Origin: an uncultured Candidatus Saccharibacteria bacterium
GTDB lineage: Bacteria; Patescibacteriota; Saccharimonadia; Saccharimonadales; Saccharimonadaceae
Length of the DNA: 52,397 nt
NCBI GenBank assembly: GCA_937859515.1
Contig: CALMAK010000020.1
Location: 1 to 52,397, forward strand
Reading direction: 5' to 3'
Shown: positions 7,333 to 16,171 of the stretch, one piece after another
How positions within the stretch are numbered: the first letter of the stretch is position 1
Layout of the letters: the number at the start of each line of letters is the position of its first letter
Made by a program: the position numbers and the translations under genes
The notes under the pieces: model-generated
What the model was told of the DNA's origin: nothing
Databases searched by the model: none
The model's input: the letters and a program-made list of their open reading frames with translations, nothing else

Positions 7333-9270
7333 TTATAAGAGGCTGATTGGATCCAGCTCATATTGCCAATGCGATGGCGGAAGGAGGCGAATGATATCGA
7401 CAAGGTCCTGGCGCTTCGGGCTTTTAATGACGAGTTGCCAGCGGTAGGTGCTGCCTGCACGTTCGTAAAATGAGGGAGTAGGGCCGAGGATCTCGACGTG
7501 TGCGGGGGTGGATGATGCAAGCTGAGTCGCAAGCTTTTTGGCATTGCGAATGGCAACGGCTTCGGTCTTGTACATACAAACAAGCTTTAATAGGAAGGTA
7601 TATGGTGGGAAGTGGGCACGGGTACGCTCTTTCAAGGCGTGTTGGTAGAAACTGGCATAATCTTGTACCAGGCCGAACGTAACAGCCGGGTGGGTGGGTT
7701 GATAGCTTTGCACAACCACCGATGTGGCGTGTTCGCTGCGGCCCACTCGCCCGATTGCCTGGGCTAATAATTGGAAGGTGCGCTCGCTTGCGCTGTAATC
7801 TGGTAGGCTGAGGCCTGCATCGGCTTGTACAATCCCAACCGTGCGAAGATGCGGAAGGTCGAGACCTTTGGCGACAACTTGGGTGCCAATGATAAGGTCA
7901 ATGGTGCCATCGTAAAGTTCTTTATATTTTGCTTGAATTGTACTATCTTGTTCGCTGTCACCGTCAAATCGTATAATATTTTTGTCTGGAAATATCTTGC
8001 GTAGTTCGGCTTCGATGAGCTTGGTTCCGATGCCTTTATGTACAATGTCAGCATCACCGCAACTGGGACAACTAGTGGGAACGCGATCATGTATACCGCA
8101 TATGTGGCAACGTAGTTCGTGTGTGTCGGCGTGCAGTGTCAGTGGCACAAAACAGCGTGGACAGCCGGCTTGCCAGCCACAATTGTCGCATAATGTCATG
8201 CTGGCGCTGCCACGGCGATTATGGAAAATGAGTGTCTGTTTACTGGCGGCAAACGTTTCTTCGAGCTTAGTTAGCATCACGTCAGATAAGAAGCGATGCT
8301 TTTTGAATGAAGCACGTTTAGTCATGTCGATTAGTGTGATCTTTGGCGGGGTTGTGCTGCGGGCAGTCGTAGTCATCTCGATGATTGGTCGTTTTGCTGC
8401 AAGGGCGGTGTAATAATCCGTTACTAGGGGTGTGGCACTGCCAAGAACAAGCTTGGCGCCATTCTCGTTTGCCAGAATACTTGCCGCGCGCAGGGCAGAA
8501 TAACGTGGTGATTGTTCTTGTTTGTAACTTGGCTCGTGTGCTTCGTCTATGACAATCAAACCAACAGACGACAGAGGCAGAAATAGGGCTGATCGTGGTC
8601 CAATCGCAATGCGAGGTGATGTTGTCTCAAGGGCGGCTTGCCATGTAATGTGGCGTTCTGCCTCAGTTTGCCTTGAGTGCGTCAGCAGGATATCATCAAA
8701 GTGACCAGAAAAATCATCAACCAACTGTGGGGTGAGGCCGATTTCGGGGGTCAGGATAATGACAGATTTGCCTGCATCTAAGGTTTTTCGGGCAGCTTCA
8801 ATGTAGACAGCGGTCTTACCTGATCCGGTCACACCGTGGAGGATCGCTGACCCAGCATCCATATCTTCTATCTGCTGAAGGGCGTTCAGCTGTGTTTTAT
8901 TGAGTACAAATTGTATTCGATCACGCAGGGGTGAATGTTCGGTGATCTGACGAACGCGACGAGTCTTTGTGATGCCACGAGGCAAGATGGTTGACCACAC
9001 AAGTCCAAGATGAGTGCCATAATAACTACTCATCCATAGCGCAAGTGATACGAGTGCTTTGGGCAGGGGGGTCTTTGTGACGAGATTGGCAATAGGTTTC
9101 GTTTCGTAGGAGGGCTTAGACGTACTCTTGATAATGATGCCAACCATTGTCTTTTTGCCAATCTCAATCTCGACAATCGTACCGATCGATAGAGGCTGTT
9201 CGGATGCATAAGTAAATGAGGCACTGTCCTGCCGCACAATACCCACCGGACTTACCTCGTAATACTTCAT
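7333..9270 (-). CDS. priA: Primosomal replication-restart helicase PriA
   Basis: About 645 residues. The N-terminal 3'-DNA-binding domain is followed by the helicase core with GVTGSGKT (Walker A) and DEAHEPSYKQE (DEAH box and aromatic loop). A zinc-binding insert has paired cysteines CDNCGWQAGCPRC and CHICG...CPSCG, then helicase motifs V and VI (QAIGRVGR). It reloads the replisome at stalled forks. The start at 9270 is the first Met after a TACACT box 7 nt upstream; an ATG nine codons earlier would lie upstream of that box. The protein is somewhat shorter than the E. coli enzyme (732). Confidence 0.93.
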   Translation of the reverse strand: MKYYEVSPVGIVRQDSASFTYASEQPLSIGTIVEIEIGKKTMVGIIIKSTSKPSYETKPIANLVTKTPLPKALVSLALWMSSYYGTHLGLVWSTILPRGITKTRRVRQITEHSPLRDRIQFVLNKTQLNALQQIEDMDAGSAILHGVTGSGKTAVYIEAARKTLDAGKSVIILTPEIGLTPQLVDDFSGHFDDILLTHSRQTEAERHITWQAALETTSPRIAIGPRSALFLPLSSVGLIVIDEAHEPSYKQEQSPRYSALRAASILANENGAKLVLGSATPLVTDYYTALAAKRPIIEMTTTARSTTPPKITLIDMTKRASFKKHRFLSDVMLTKLEETFAASKQTLIFHNRRGSASMTLCDNCGWQAGCPRCFVPLTLHADTHELRCHICGIHDRVPTSCPSCGDADIVHKGIGTKLIEAELRKIFPDKNIIRFDGDSEQDSTIQAKYKELYDGTIDLIIGTQVVAKGLDLPHLRTVGIVQADAGLSLPDYSASERTFQLLAQAIGRVGRSEHATSVVVQSYQPTHPAVTFGLVQDYASFYQHALKERTRAHFPPYTFLLKLVCMYKTEAVAIRNAKKLATQLASSTPAHVEILGPTPSFYERAGSTYRWQLVIKSPKRQDLVDIIRLLPPSHWQYELDPISLL

Positions 9271-9277
9271 TATCTCT

Positions 9278-9283
9278 AGTGTA
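9278..9283 (-). promoter_or_regulatory. -10 box of priA, leaderless
   Basis: TACACT on the minus strand ends 7 nt before the ATG at 9270. The downstream sequence TACACTAGAG matches that before the ROK gene. No clear -35. Confidence 0.5.
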
Positions 9284-9311
9284 CCGCACATTCGCATTTA
9301 CTGTGACTGAC

Positions 9312-9320
9312 TGATACAAT
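9312..9320 (+). promoter_or_regulatory. Extended -10 promoter of the phosphoribosyltransferase-like gene
   Basis: TGA-TACAAT. The ATG at 9324 is only 3 nt downstream and would not be in the transcript, so the ATG at 9330 (9 nt downstream) is favoured. Confidence 0.65.
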
Positions 9321-9329
9321 GAGATGGTT

Positions 9330-9986
9330 ATGTATTTTGAAGATAGGGCACAAGCAGGTCGCTTATTAGCTGCGCAACTCGTCGATAAGTATCGGTATGA
9401 GAACTGCGCGGTTGTTGCGTTGTCTGATGGCGGAGTGTTGGTGGGCGAGCAGATTGCCGCAGAGCTTCACTGTATGCTGATGATGATTATGAGTGAGGAC
9501 ATTGAGATCCCTGGTGAAGGAATGAACTTTGGTGGTGTTTCTCAGAACGGTCATTTTACGTACAATAGCGAGCTATCCAGTGGTGAGATTGAGGGGTATA
9601 CGAGTGAATTTCATGGCTATCTCAATGAGCAAAAGCGCGAGGCATTCCAGCGTATCAACCGATTGCTAGGAGATGGTGGTATCATTGATCTCGATTTATT
9701 GCGTGATCGAGTGGTAATACTGGTAACAGATGGCTTTGGTGATGATGCGTCGATTGGGGTGGCACTTGATTTTCTTAAGCCTGTGCGAATCCAATCCCTT
9801 GTCGTTGCGGCACCAGTGGCAACGGTGGATGCGGTTGATCGTATGCACGTTGCGGCAGATGAGCTACACATCCTCGATGTAAAAACCAATTATCTAGGGG
9901 TTGACCACTACTACGACAACAACGATTTGCCGTCGCATGAAGAGACGATTGCGTATATAAATGAGATAATTCTGAAATGGCGCTAA
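9330..9986 (+). CDS. Phosphoribosyltransferase-fold protein, degenerate PRPP loop
   Basis: About 218 residues. The layout is that of a type I phosphoribosyltransferase: an early LSDGGVLVGEQIA turn, a flexible middle (about 65-110), then VVILVTDGFGDDASIGVAL (about 126-144) where the PRPP-binding loop sits. In active enzymes that loop reads like VDDGxATGxT; here the ATGxT part is replaced by FGDDASIG. The protein may therefore bind a related ligand or be regulatory. It has its own promoter and faces away from priA. The base and reaction are unknown. Confidence 0.65.
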   Translation: MYFEDRAQAGRLLAAQLVDKYRYENCAVVALSDGGVLVGEQIAAELHCMLMMIMSEDIEIPGEGMNFGGVSQNGHFTYNSELSSGEIEGYTSEFHGYLNEQKREAFQRINRLLGDGGIIDLDLLRDRVVILVTDGFGDDASIGVALDFLKPVRIQSLVVAAPVATVDAVDRMHVAADELHILDVKTNYLGVDHYYDNNDLPSHEETIAYINEIILKWR

Positions 9987-9993
9987 TGTCGTC

Positions 9994-10022
9994 TTGCGAA
10001 ATGTTGTAGATTTGTGTAAGAT
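9994..10022 (+). promoter_or_regulatory. Promoter of the winged-helix/recJ operon
   Basis: TTGCGA (9994-9999), 17-bp spacer, TAAGAT (10017-10022). Confidence 0.55.
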
Positions 10023-10055
10023 GAGAAGAGCTAAGGGAAAAATAAGGGAATTTTA

Positions 10056-10355
10056 GTGTTAGACGTTTTTATTACATCGCGAGTTCGTAGGAAGATTGTT
10101 GTAGTCTATGCTAAGTATCCCGATTTTCGGACCCATGTTCGTGGCCTCGCGAAACTTATTAAGGAAGATCCGGGCAATATTCAGCGTGAGCTGAAAAAAC
10201 TCGAAAAGGTAGGCTTCCTTGTCAGTGAAAAGCAAGGTAATACCAAGATATATTCAACCAATAAGCAATTTTCTATCTTTAAGGAACTCCAAAGCATTGT
10301 GATCAAGTCGCAGCAGCAGTCTGCTCGGCCAAAGCGCCCATCGGCAGATGTCTAA
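10056..10355 (+). CDS. Winged-helix DNA-binding protein (ArsR/MarR-like fold)
   Basis: 99 residues with a helix-turn-helix at about 28-50 (VRGLAKLIKEDPGNIQRELK) and a wing ending in a Gly-Asn hairpin (KQGNTKIYSTN). The basic C-terminus may add contacts. No metal-binding cysteines of classical ArsR are present. The GTG start follows a weak AAGGGAA. It overlaps recJ by 8 nt, so it may regulate this operon or simply be co-expressed with it. Targets are unknown. Confidence 0.68.
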   Translation: MLDVFITSRVRRKIVVVYAKYPDFRTHVRGLAKLIKEDPGNIQRELKKLEKVGFLVSEKQGNTKIYSTNKQFSIFKELQSIVIKSQQQSARPKRPSADV

Positions 10356-12036
10356 ACTGTTCGAAGAAATCCTCAAAGCTCGCGGCCTAACAGGGGCAAA
10401 ACGTGATGCTTTTTTAAATCCAAGCTATGATGCACGGCACGACCCTTTTTTGCTGCCCGATATGGCAGCAGCCGTTGATCGACTCGTGATAGCCCGCGAA
10501 AAGCAAGAAAAAATTACGATTTATGGTGACTATGATATTGATGGGTTGACGGCGAGCACGGTGCTGATTGACGCATTTGAATCATTTGGATTCGAGCACG
10601 TCGATATTTTTATTCCAAATCGGTTTGTTGAGGGGTATGGGCTGACAGTTGAGGCGGTCGAGAAGATCGCAGCGACAGGTGCGCAACTGATTGTAACGGT
10701 TGACTGTGGCTCGCTCAGTGAAAAAGAAATTATTCGTGCGAATGAGCTTGGCGTCGATATCATCGTAACGGATCATCATAACGTCGCACCAGTGCAGCCA
10801 CCTGCGGTGGCAGTGATTAATCCAAAACGATTGTTACAGGATTATCCAGACGACTATGAGAATTTCATCTTGAAACAAGGTTCGTCGATGCAAGGTAAAA
10901 TCTATCCGTTTCTCGATCTTGCGGGTGTCGGTGTTGCCTTCAAGCTTGTCCAAGCACTTCAGACGCGTCTCGATGGATTGGAAGACGGACAAGAAAAGTG
11001 GCTACTCGACCTTGTGGCGCTCGGCACAGTGTGCGATATTGTGACGCTGGTCGATGAGAATCGCGCCAATGTTTATTGGGGGCTGAAGGTGATGGCGAAG
11101 ACTCGTCGACCAGGTCTCAAGGCACTTATGGCGGTGTCTGGTGTCGAGCCAGAAAAAGTAAATGCAAGAAGTTTGGGCTTTGGGCTCGGTCCGCGTATGA
11201 ATGCTGCTGGGCGGCTTGAGACAGCGCAGTACGCGTTGGATATGCTACGAGCGACGGATAATGAAACGGCATTTGAGAAAGCGCAGCTCCTTGATGATAT
11301 GAACAAGGCTCGCAGGGCAGAGCAAGACAAGATTTTAGAGGAAGCAATCGTCGAAGCAGAGCAGCGGATCGATGATCCTGTATTAGTGGTGTCGGGCAAA
11401 GGGTGGAATCACGGTATTATCGGGATTGTGGCGGCAAAATTGCTGGAAAGGTACAAAAAACCTACGTATGTGTTGGAAGAAATGGGTGAAGAAGCAAAAG
11501 GAAGTGCGCGTAGCTATGGTGACTTTAGTGCTGCTGATGCCATTCGTTCGGCCGACGACATCATCACTAAGGGTGGTGGTCATAAATTAGCTGCTGGTGT
11601 AACATTGCCAACCAAAAATATTCAGTCTTTCAGGGAACGGGTGAATAAATTTTACCGTGATCAGAAATTATTTAACCAACAGGCATTATTGCTGCCAAAG
11701 GCTGATGTGACGGCAGATTTCAATGACGTCACCGAAGACCTGATTGAAAAAATTGCCACGCTCGAGCCGTTTGGCAGCGGCAATCCGCAACCAATCCTTA
11801 CTAGTAAAAAGGTACTTGTTATTAACACTCGTCGCATGGGTGCTGACTCACAGCACGTCAAACTTGAACTGCAGGGCGTGCAGGGCTTATCCTTGCAGTT
11901 GTTGGCATTTAACGCACCGGATCATTTCTTTGTACAGCTGGGTGAATACGTTACGGTCTGGTATCAACCCGATATCAACGAATGGAATGGTCGTCGTACA
12001 GTAGAGGGGCGGCTGTTAAACCTTGAGTTACATTAA
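10348..12036 (+). CDS. recJ: Single-stranded-DNA-specific exonuclease RecJ
   Basis: 562 residues of the DHH phosphoesterase family. Motif I DYDIDGLTA and the DHHN motif carry metal-binding Asp/His; a further VDCGS motif precedes the DHH. The DHHA1 domain (GxGP-type RMNAAGR and GGGHKLAAG motifs) and an OB domain follow. RecJ degrades single strands 5'-3' in recombination and mismatch repair. The ATG at 10348 overlaps the stop of the winged-helix gene. Length is normal for the family (about 560-580). Confidence 0.93.
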   Translation: MSKLFEEILKARGLTGAKRDAFLNPSYDARHDPFLLPDMAAAVDRLVIAREKQEKITIYGDYDIDGLTASTVLIDAFESFGFEHVDIFIPNRFVEGYGLTVEAVEKIAATGAQLIVTVDCGSLSEKEIIRANELGVDIIVTDHHNVAPVQPPAVAVINPKRLLQDYPDDYENFILKQGSSMQGKIYPFLDLAGVGVAFKLVQALQTRLDGLEDGQEKWLLDLVALGTVCDIVTLVDENRANVYWGLKVMAKTRRPGLKALMAVSGVEPEKVNARSLGFGLGPRMNAAGRLETAQYALDMLRATDNETAFEKAQLLDDMNKARRAEQDKILEEAIVEAEQRIDDPVLVVSGKGWNHGIIGIVAAKLLERYKKPTYVLEEMGEEAKGSARSYGDFSAADAIRSADDIITKGGGHKLAAGVTLPTKNIQSFRERVNKFYRDQKLFNQQALLLPKADVTADFNDVTEDLIEKIATLEPFGSGNPQPILTSKKVLVINTRRMGADSQHVKLELQGVQGLSLQLLAFNAPDHFFVQLGEYVTVWYQPDINEWNGRRTVEGRLLNLELH

Positions 12037-12068
12037 GTTAGCACCCACAGAGGGTGCTAACTTAATGT
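12030..12068. terminator. Long perfect hairpin between convergent recJ and ABC permease
   Basis: A 17-bp perfect stem, 12030-12046 with 12052-12068, loop ACAGA. It includes the recJ stop codon. No T run follows directly on the plus strand; a T-rich stretch begins near 12078. It probably terminates both genes. Confidence 0.7.
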
Positions 12069-12079
12069 AGGCAGGTGCT

Positions 12080-13309
12080 TTATTTTTTGAACAATTTTGA
12101 AAGCTTGATAGTCGATCCAAACTCCAATGCACCGAGGCGGAAGGCCTTCACGGCGATCCAGATGCTGATAATCATGAAAATGATCATCGCAATCAGTGCT
12201 AGCCATGACTCAAGGAGACTCATATTACCGACCGTGTTGCGTACTAGCGCCACAACAGGCGAGGTCAGGGGGAAGAACGTGAGGAACTTTACGACAGGGT
12301 TTTCCGGGTTTGTCACGAGCAGCATAATGAAATAGAACGGTACAAACGCACCCATGAAGAAGACGGCAGAGAAGTTATTAGCTTCTTTGCTGCTTGGCGC
12401 TGCGGCCGCGGTTGCTGTCATATATCCCGCAAACATAAGGAAGCCTACAACAAGGAAGCTGAATCCAAAGAAGATAGGCCAGAAATCAAACACAATGCGA
12501 CTTGGCTCGATACCTAATGGCATGGCAACGCCACCGTTGACGTTATTGAGAATAATAAACCCAATGACTGCCAGTACTGCAAAGAATGCGATTTGTGTCA
12601 GGGTTACGAGGCTGACACCTAACAGTTTGCCGATAATGAGCGTGCGCGGCTTGACGTAGGTTAGTACCATTTCCATGCTGCGGTTTTCTTTCTCTTCACT
12701 GACACTCGTCAACATATAACTAACAGAGAAAGCGAAAATAATGTAAAACAGCAAGACGAAGATAGCTGGTGCGATGTACTCATTGAACCCAGCCGTCTCC
12801 TCGCCATCTTTATACGAAGTAATTTGGCTTGTCGCGCCGCTTTGGGCAATCGCGATGATCTCGGGTGACTTTAGCGGTAAGAATACACTTGTTTTGAGTA
12901 GATTGTCGGCCAGTGTCGAGACACCACCCATTTTTGTCAGATCGTTACCGCTGAGGTAGATCTGGTACGTGCGGTCTTTAGTTAGCGTTGTAGGATAAAC
13001 AACAAGGGCTTCTTGCTGACCAAGGCGAACGCTTTCTCGCAGTGCATTGATCTCGCTGGCAGGCTTCATTGTAAGGCCTGCACCTGCAACAACTTGCGCG
13101 TTTACGAGGCCGCTTTGATCGACAATAACAACATTCTTGAGGTCTTTGGCGAGTTCTTCAATTTTATCGGAACTAGCCTTATTGCCGATGATACTAATCG
13201 CGATCACCACGGCAATCAGCACAGGGATGGCGATCATCGCAATCCAAAAACTTGGCTGCTTTACAATTGTCAGATATTCGTGGCGCACCACACTGGATAA
13301 CTTAGCCAT
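12080..13309 (-). CDS. ABC-2 type transporter permease (NatB/YhaP-like)
   Basis: 409 residues. One membrane helix near the N-terminus (about 20-42) is followed by a large extracytoplasmic domain of about 140 residues, then five more helices from about 175 to the end. This is the ABC-2 NatB-like topology. GGAGG lies just before the ATG at 13309, which overlaps the end of the ATPase gene by 8 nt. Together they form a two-component exporter. The substrate (ion, drug or peptide) cannot be told from sequence. Confidence 0.85.
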   Translation of the reverse strand: MAKLSSVVRHEYLTIVKQPSFWIAMIAIPVLIAVVIAISIIGNKASSDKIEELAKDLKNVVIVDQSGLVNAQVVAGAGLTMKPASEINALRESVRLGQQEALVVYPTTLTKDRTYQIYLSGNDLTKMGGVSTLADNLLKTSVFLPLKSPEIIAIAQSGATSQITSYKDGEETAGFNEYIAPAIFVLLFYIIFAFSVSYMLTSVSEEKENRSMEMVLTYVKPRTLIIGKLLGVSLVTLTQIAFFAVLAVIGFIILNNVNGGVAMPLGIEPSRIVFDFWPIFFGFSFLVVGFLMFAGYMTATAAAAPSSKEANNFSAVFFMGAFVPFYFIMLLVTNPENPVVKFLTFFPLTSPVVALVRNTVGNMSLLESWLALIAMIIFMIISIWIAVKAFRLGALEFGSTIKLSKLFKK

Positions 13310-14045
13310 GGGCAACCTCCGTGCTTTTCTCTTTGTAGATCGAGACAAAAATATCTTCAATCGATTTACTCTTAAATTCTTTCTTGACGGCTGCGACAGT
13401 ACCGTAGGCGCGCGCTTTACCGTCCTTGAGGATCAGCAGACGATCGGCGAGGCGCTCAACTTCTTCCATCAGGTGGGTGATATAGATAACTGCCACGCCT
13501 TTTTCTTGCAGCTCGTCAACGATATCCAACAGCAACTTGCGGTTCACAGGATCCAGACCCTTGGTCGGTTCATCGAGGATAAGCAGTTTCGGTTCGCCCA
13601 TCACTGCCACGCCCAGCTGTACCTTTTGTTGTTGTCCGCCAGATAGTTTCTTGATTTTTACGTTTGCTTTATCTTCCAATTCAACGCGTTTTAGGAATGC
13701 CATTGCCTCATCACGAGCATCATCACGATCCATGCCTTTCAGCTCGCCAAAGTAAGTCATGGCATCGATTACCTTGGCTCGGGTGTATAGTCCACGCTCT
13801 TCAGGAAGATAGCCAACCATGCCGGCGATTTCTGGACTGAGCTTTTTTCCGTTGATTAGTAACTTGCCAGTACTCGCCTCATAGATGCCGAGGAGGCTAC
13901 GAATTGTACTGGTTTTACCCGACCCGTTGGCCCCCAGAAAAGCGAACACCTCTCCTGGAAATACCTCGAAATCGAGCTGCTCAACGATTTGCTTGTCGCC
14001 AATCGTCAGGCTGAAATCTTTCACACTCACAATAGGTTTTATCAT
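13302..14045 (-). CDS. ABC transporter ATP-binding protein (NatA-like)
   Basis: 247 residues. Walker A GANGSGKT (about 38-45), a Q-loop region YLPEERGLY, signature LSGGQQQKVQ, Walker B LLILDEPTKGLDP and switch ITHLMEE are all intact, so it should hydrolyse ATP. The EERGLY Q-loop and length match NatA/YhaQ-type exporters. The start at 14045 is supported by a TGC-TACACT promoter 6 nt upstream. It drives the permease encoded next. Confidence 0.9.
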   Translation of the reverse strand: MIKPIVSVKDFSLTIGDKQIVEQLDFEVFPGEVFAFLGANGSGKTSTIRSLLGIYEASTGKLLINGKKLSPEIAGMVGYLPEERGLYTRAKVIDAMTYFGELKGMDRDDARDEAMAFLKRVELEDKANVKIKKLSGGQQQKVQLGVAVMGEPKLLILDEPTKGLDPVNRKLLLDIVDELQEKGVAVIYITHLMEEVERLADRLLILKDGKARAYGTVAAVKKEFKSKSIEDIFVSIYKEKSTEVAHG

Positions 14046-14051
14046 GTATCT

Positions 14052-14060
14052 AGTGTAGCA
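14052..14060 (-). promoter_or_regulatory. Extended -10 promoter of the ABC operon, leaderless
   Basis: TGC-TACACT ends 6 nt before the ATG at 14045, the same arrangement as for the ROK gene. It lies back to back with the rpsU promoter. Confidence 0.7.
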
Positions 14061-14074
14061 TGATACCAATAGGC

Positions 14075-14103
14075 TTGCAGGCGAGCACATCATCTGTTAC
14101 AAT
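14075..14103 (+). promoter_or_regulatory. Promoter of rpsU-yqeY
   Basis: TTGCAG (14075-14080), 17-bp spacer, extended -10 TGT-TACAAT (14095-14103), 10 nt before the ATG. Confidence 0.75.
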
Positions 14104-14113
14104 ACATAACGAT

Positions 14114-14329
14114 ATGGTACAAGTAACACGTAAAGACGAACGCGAAGCGAACGAAAACATCATTCGTCGTTTCAACCGTAAGGTGTTGCAGAGCGGTGTG
14201 CTGGCAGAAGCTAAAGCTTCAATGCGATTCAGCAAGCCCCTCAGCAAGACCGAGCGACGCCAGAAGGCGATTATCCGCAAAGAACGTAAGGCAATTAAAA
14301 CTGCCAACATGCGTATGGGGATTCGCTAG
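14114..14329 (+). CDS. rpsU: Ribosomal protein bS21
   Basis: 71 residues, very basic, with the S21 pattern: V.VTRKDEREANENIIRRF at the start, then KVLQSG, and a C-terminal KERRxxxxRKERK-like basic helix. It is a late 30S protein near the anti-Shine-Dalgarno. The start at 14114 follows a promoter 10 nt upstream; an in-frame ATG at 14060 would lie upstream of the promoter. It is followed 3 nt later by yqeY, the order known from many bacteria. Confidence 0.85.
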   Translation: MVQVTRKDEREANENIIRRFNRKVLQSGVLAEAKASMRFSKPLSKTERRQKAIIRKERKAIKTANMRMGIR

Positions 14330-14332
14330 GCG

Positions 14333-14785
14333 GTGGCTCTGAAAGAGCAAATCAATAACGATCTGAAAGCCGCCCTTCTAGGCGGCAATCGTTTTGTCGC
14401 AGATACACTGCGTAATTTAAAGGCGGCCATTTTGAATGAGGAAGTGGCTCTGAATCGGCGAGAGGAAGGTCTTAATGATACCGAAATTGAAGGTATCATT
14501 GCCCGTGAAGTTAAAAAGCGTAATGAAAGCAAGGTGTTGTACGAACAAAACAATCGTCCAGAGCTTGCCGAAGTTGAGCAGAACGAGATTGACGTATTAG
14601 TGACGTATCTTCCACAGCAACTAACAGAAGACGAAATTCAGGTGATTATCAATGAGGTAGTTGCCCAAATGGGCGCGACCGATATGAAGGCGATGGGTCA
14701 GGTGATTGGTGCCGTTAAGGCAAAATGTGGCACGGCGGCTGATGGCGCAACGGTTGCAAAATTAGTGAAAACAACACTACAGTAA
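14333..14785 (+). CDS. GatB/YqeY domain protein
   Basis: 150 residues. It matches YqeY: an N-terminal helical domain with the RxLxAAILNxE pattern and a C-terminal GatB-tail-like domain with LPxQLTEDEI, MGxVxxxVK and DGATVAKLVK motifs. It starts with GTG 3 nt after the rpsU stop and has no own ribosome-binding site, so it is translationally coupled. The family is thought to touch tRNA-dependent amidation or tRNA, but its function is not settled. Confidence 0.88.
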   Translation: MALKEQINNDLKAALLGGNRFVADTLRNLKAAILNEEVALNRREEGLNDTEIEGIIAREVKKRNESKVLYEQNNRPELAEVEQNEIDVLVTYLPQQLTEDEIQVIINEVVAQMGATDMKAMGQVIGAVKAKCGTAADGATVAKLVKTTLQ

Positions 14786-14813
14786 TGACGAGAATAGCAG
14801 GAGGGATAGAAAC

Positions 14814-15365
14814 ATGATTTTACTTTTTGGCCCAACAGGTGCGGGCAAAAGCCTGCAGGGGCAAATGATGGCGATTCGCCAAGGCTGGAAATGGCTGTCG
14901 ACAGGTGAGATGTTCCGCGCGAGCAACGATCCGCAGATCATTGAGCAGCTCAAGACGGGTGAGTTGCTGAGTGACGAGCAAACCTACGAAGTATTTCAAG
15001 AGGCTGTTAAGGATGCACACGATAAGAAATATCCACAGATTATTGTTGATGGTTTTCCGCGTACTAAAGAGCAAGCCGAGTGGCTGGCAGATTACATGGA
15101 AAAAGAAGGCGAAAAGATTGATATCGTAATTGCTCTTGAGGTTCCTGAAAGTGAAATTATGAATCGCCTTGAAAAGCGCGCGAGAATGGAAGACAGTCCA
15201 GAGGTAATTGCGCGTCGTATGAGCATCTACCGCCAAAAAATGTATCCAGTACTGGGCATTTTTGCCGAAGATGAAGTGCGCGTTGTGCACGTCGAAGGTG
15301 TTGGTACTGCCGGTGAAGTCCACGACAAACTATACGCCGAACTTGAAGCGAACGGATTAGTGTAA
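14814..15365 (+). CDS. adk: Adenylate kinase (short-LID form)
   Basis: 183 residues. The P-loop reads GPTGAGKSLQG (6-16), where most adenylate kinases have GKGTQ. STGEMFRA is the NMP-binding region and DGFPRT the conserved ATP/AMP site. The LID is short (KRARMEDSPEVIARR) and has no zinc cysteines. It interconverts ATP, AMP and ADP. GGAGGG lies about 9 nt before the ATG. The altered P-loop leaves some doubt whether AMP or another nucleotide monophosphate is the preferred acceptor. Confidence 0.85.
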   Translation: MILLFGPTGAGKSLQGQMMAIRQGWKWLSTGEMFRASNDPQIIEQLKTGELLSDEQTYEVFQEAVKDAHDKKYPQIIVDGFPRTKEQAEWLADYMEKEGEKIDIVIALEVPESEIMNRLEKRARMEDSPEVIARRMSIYRQKMYPVLGIFAEDEVRVVHVEGVGTAGEVHDKLYAELEANGLV

Positions 15366-15374
15366 GGCTTTAGT

Positions 15375-16139
15375 ATGAGTTCTCAGCCTCGCAAAACACC
15401 ACAGCAAATCAATACCATGCGCGAAGGTGGTAGAGTATTGGCACAGCTGTTGGCTGATTTGAAGGTGTATGTGCGGCCGGGCATGACCGAGCGCGAGATT
15501 GACGAGTGGGTTGGGCGCGAAATTACAGCGCGCGGTGCAATTGCTACATACAAGACAAGCGAAGTGAACTTTCCAGGTAATATCTGTATCAGTGTGAATG
15601 AACAAATTGTTCACAGCGTACCGAGCGACTATACCCTTGAGGTGGGTGATATTGTTAGCTTTGATCTAGTGATTGAGTACAAGAAAATGAAGACCGATGC
15701 TGCTTTTACGATGGTGGTTGGTGAAGAGCCAAGGGGTGCCGTGAAGCATCTGTTGCAGACTACCGAGCGCAGCCTCTATGCTGGAATTGATGCCATCAAG
15801 GGTGGTGGCACACGCACTGGTGATATTGGTGCGGCGGTTGAGGAGGTTTTAAAAGGTGGAAAATTGGGCATTATGCGCGAACTCGTAGGGCATGGCGTGG
15901 GCCTTGAAATGCATATGCCGCCAGAGGTGCCGAACTATGGCCGCAAGGGAACGGGCACGGTATTGGAGGTCGGTGATACGATCGCAATCGAGCCAATGGC
16001 TAGTCTTGGCAGCGAAAAGATTGTCATCGACCAGGAGGATGGCTGGACCTATTCTACCCGTGATGGCAGTTTGGCCGCACACTTTGAGCACACGGTATTA
16101 ATTACTGAAGATGGTGCTGAAATTCTTACTCAATTGTAG
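15375..16139 (+). CDS. map: Methionine aminopeptidase, type I
   Basis: 254 residues with the pita-bread fold. Metal ligands are visible: the two Asp in FDLVIEYKKMKTDAAF, His in GHGVG, Glu in IEPMAS and Glu in FEHTV. The substrate-site His lies in NEQIVHSVP. There is no N-terminal zinc-finger extension. It removes initiator Met after deformylation. It lies 9 nt downstream of adk, an adk-map order shared with many bacteria, and is probably co-transcribed. The ribosome-binding site is weak. Confidence 0.93.
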   Translation: MSSQPRKTPQQINTMREGGRVLAQLLADLKVYVRPGMTEREIDEWVGREITARGAIATYKTSEVNFPGNICISVNEQIVHSVPSDYTLEVGDIVSFDLVIEYKKMKTDAAFTMVVGEEPRGAVKHLLQTTERSLYAGIDAIKGGGTRTGDIGAAVEEVLKGGKLGIMRELVGHGVGLEMHMPPEVPNYGRKGTGTVLEVGDTIAIEPMASLGSEKIVIDQEDGWTYSTRDGSLAAHFEHTVLITEDGAEILTQL

Positions 16140-16159
16140 CCAAAATTCGCCATAAGCGG

Positions 16160-16165
16160 TATAAT
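16160..16165 (+). promoter_or_regulatory. -10 box of ftsA, leaderless
   Basis: TATAAT ends 6 nt before the ATG at 16172. No good -35 at standard spacing was found (TTGTAG at 16134 would give 20 bp). Confidence 0.6.
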
Positions 16166-16171
16166 TACCCT

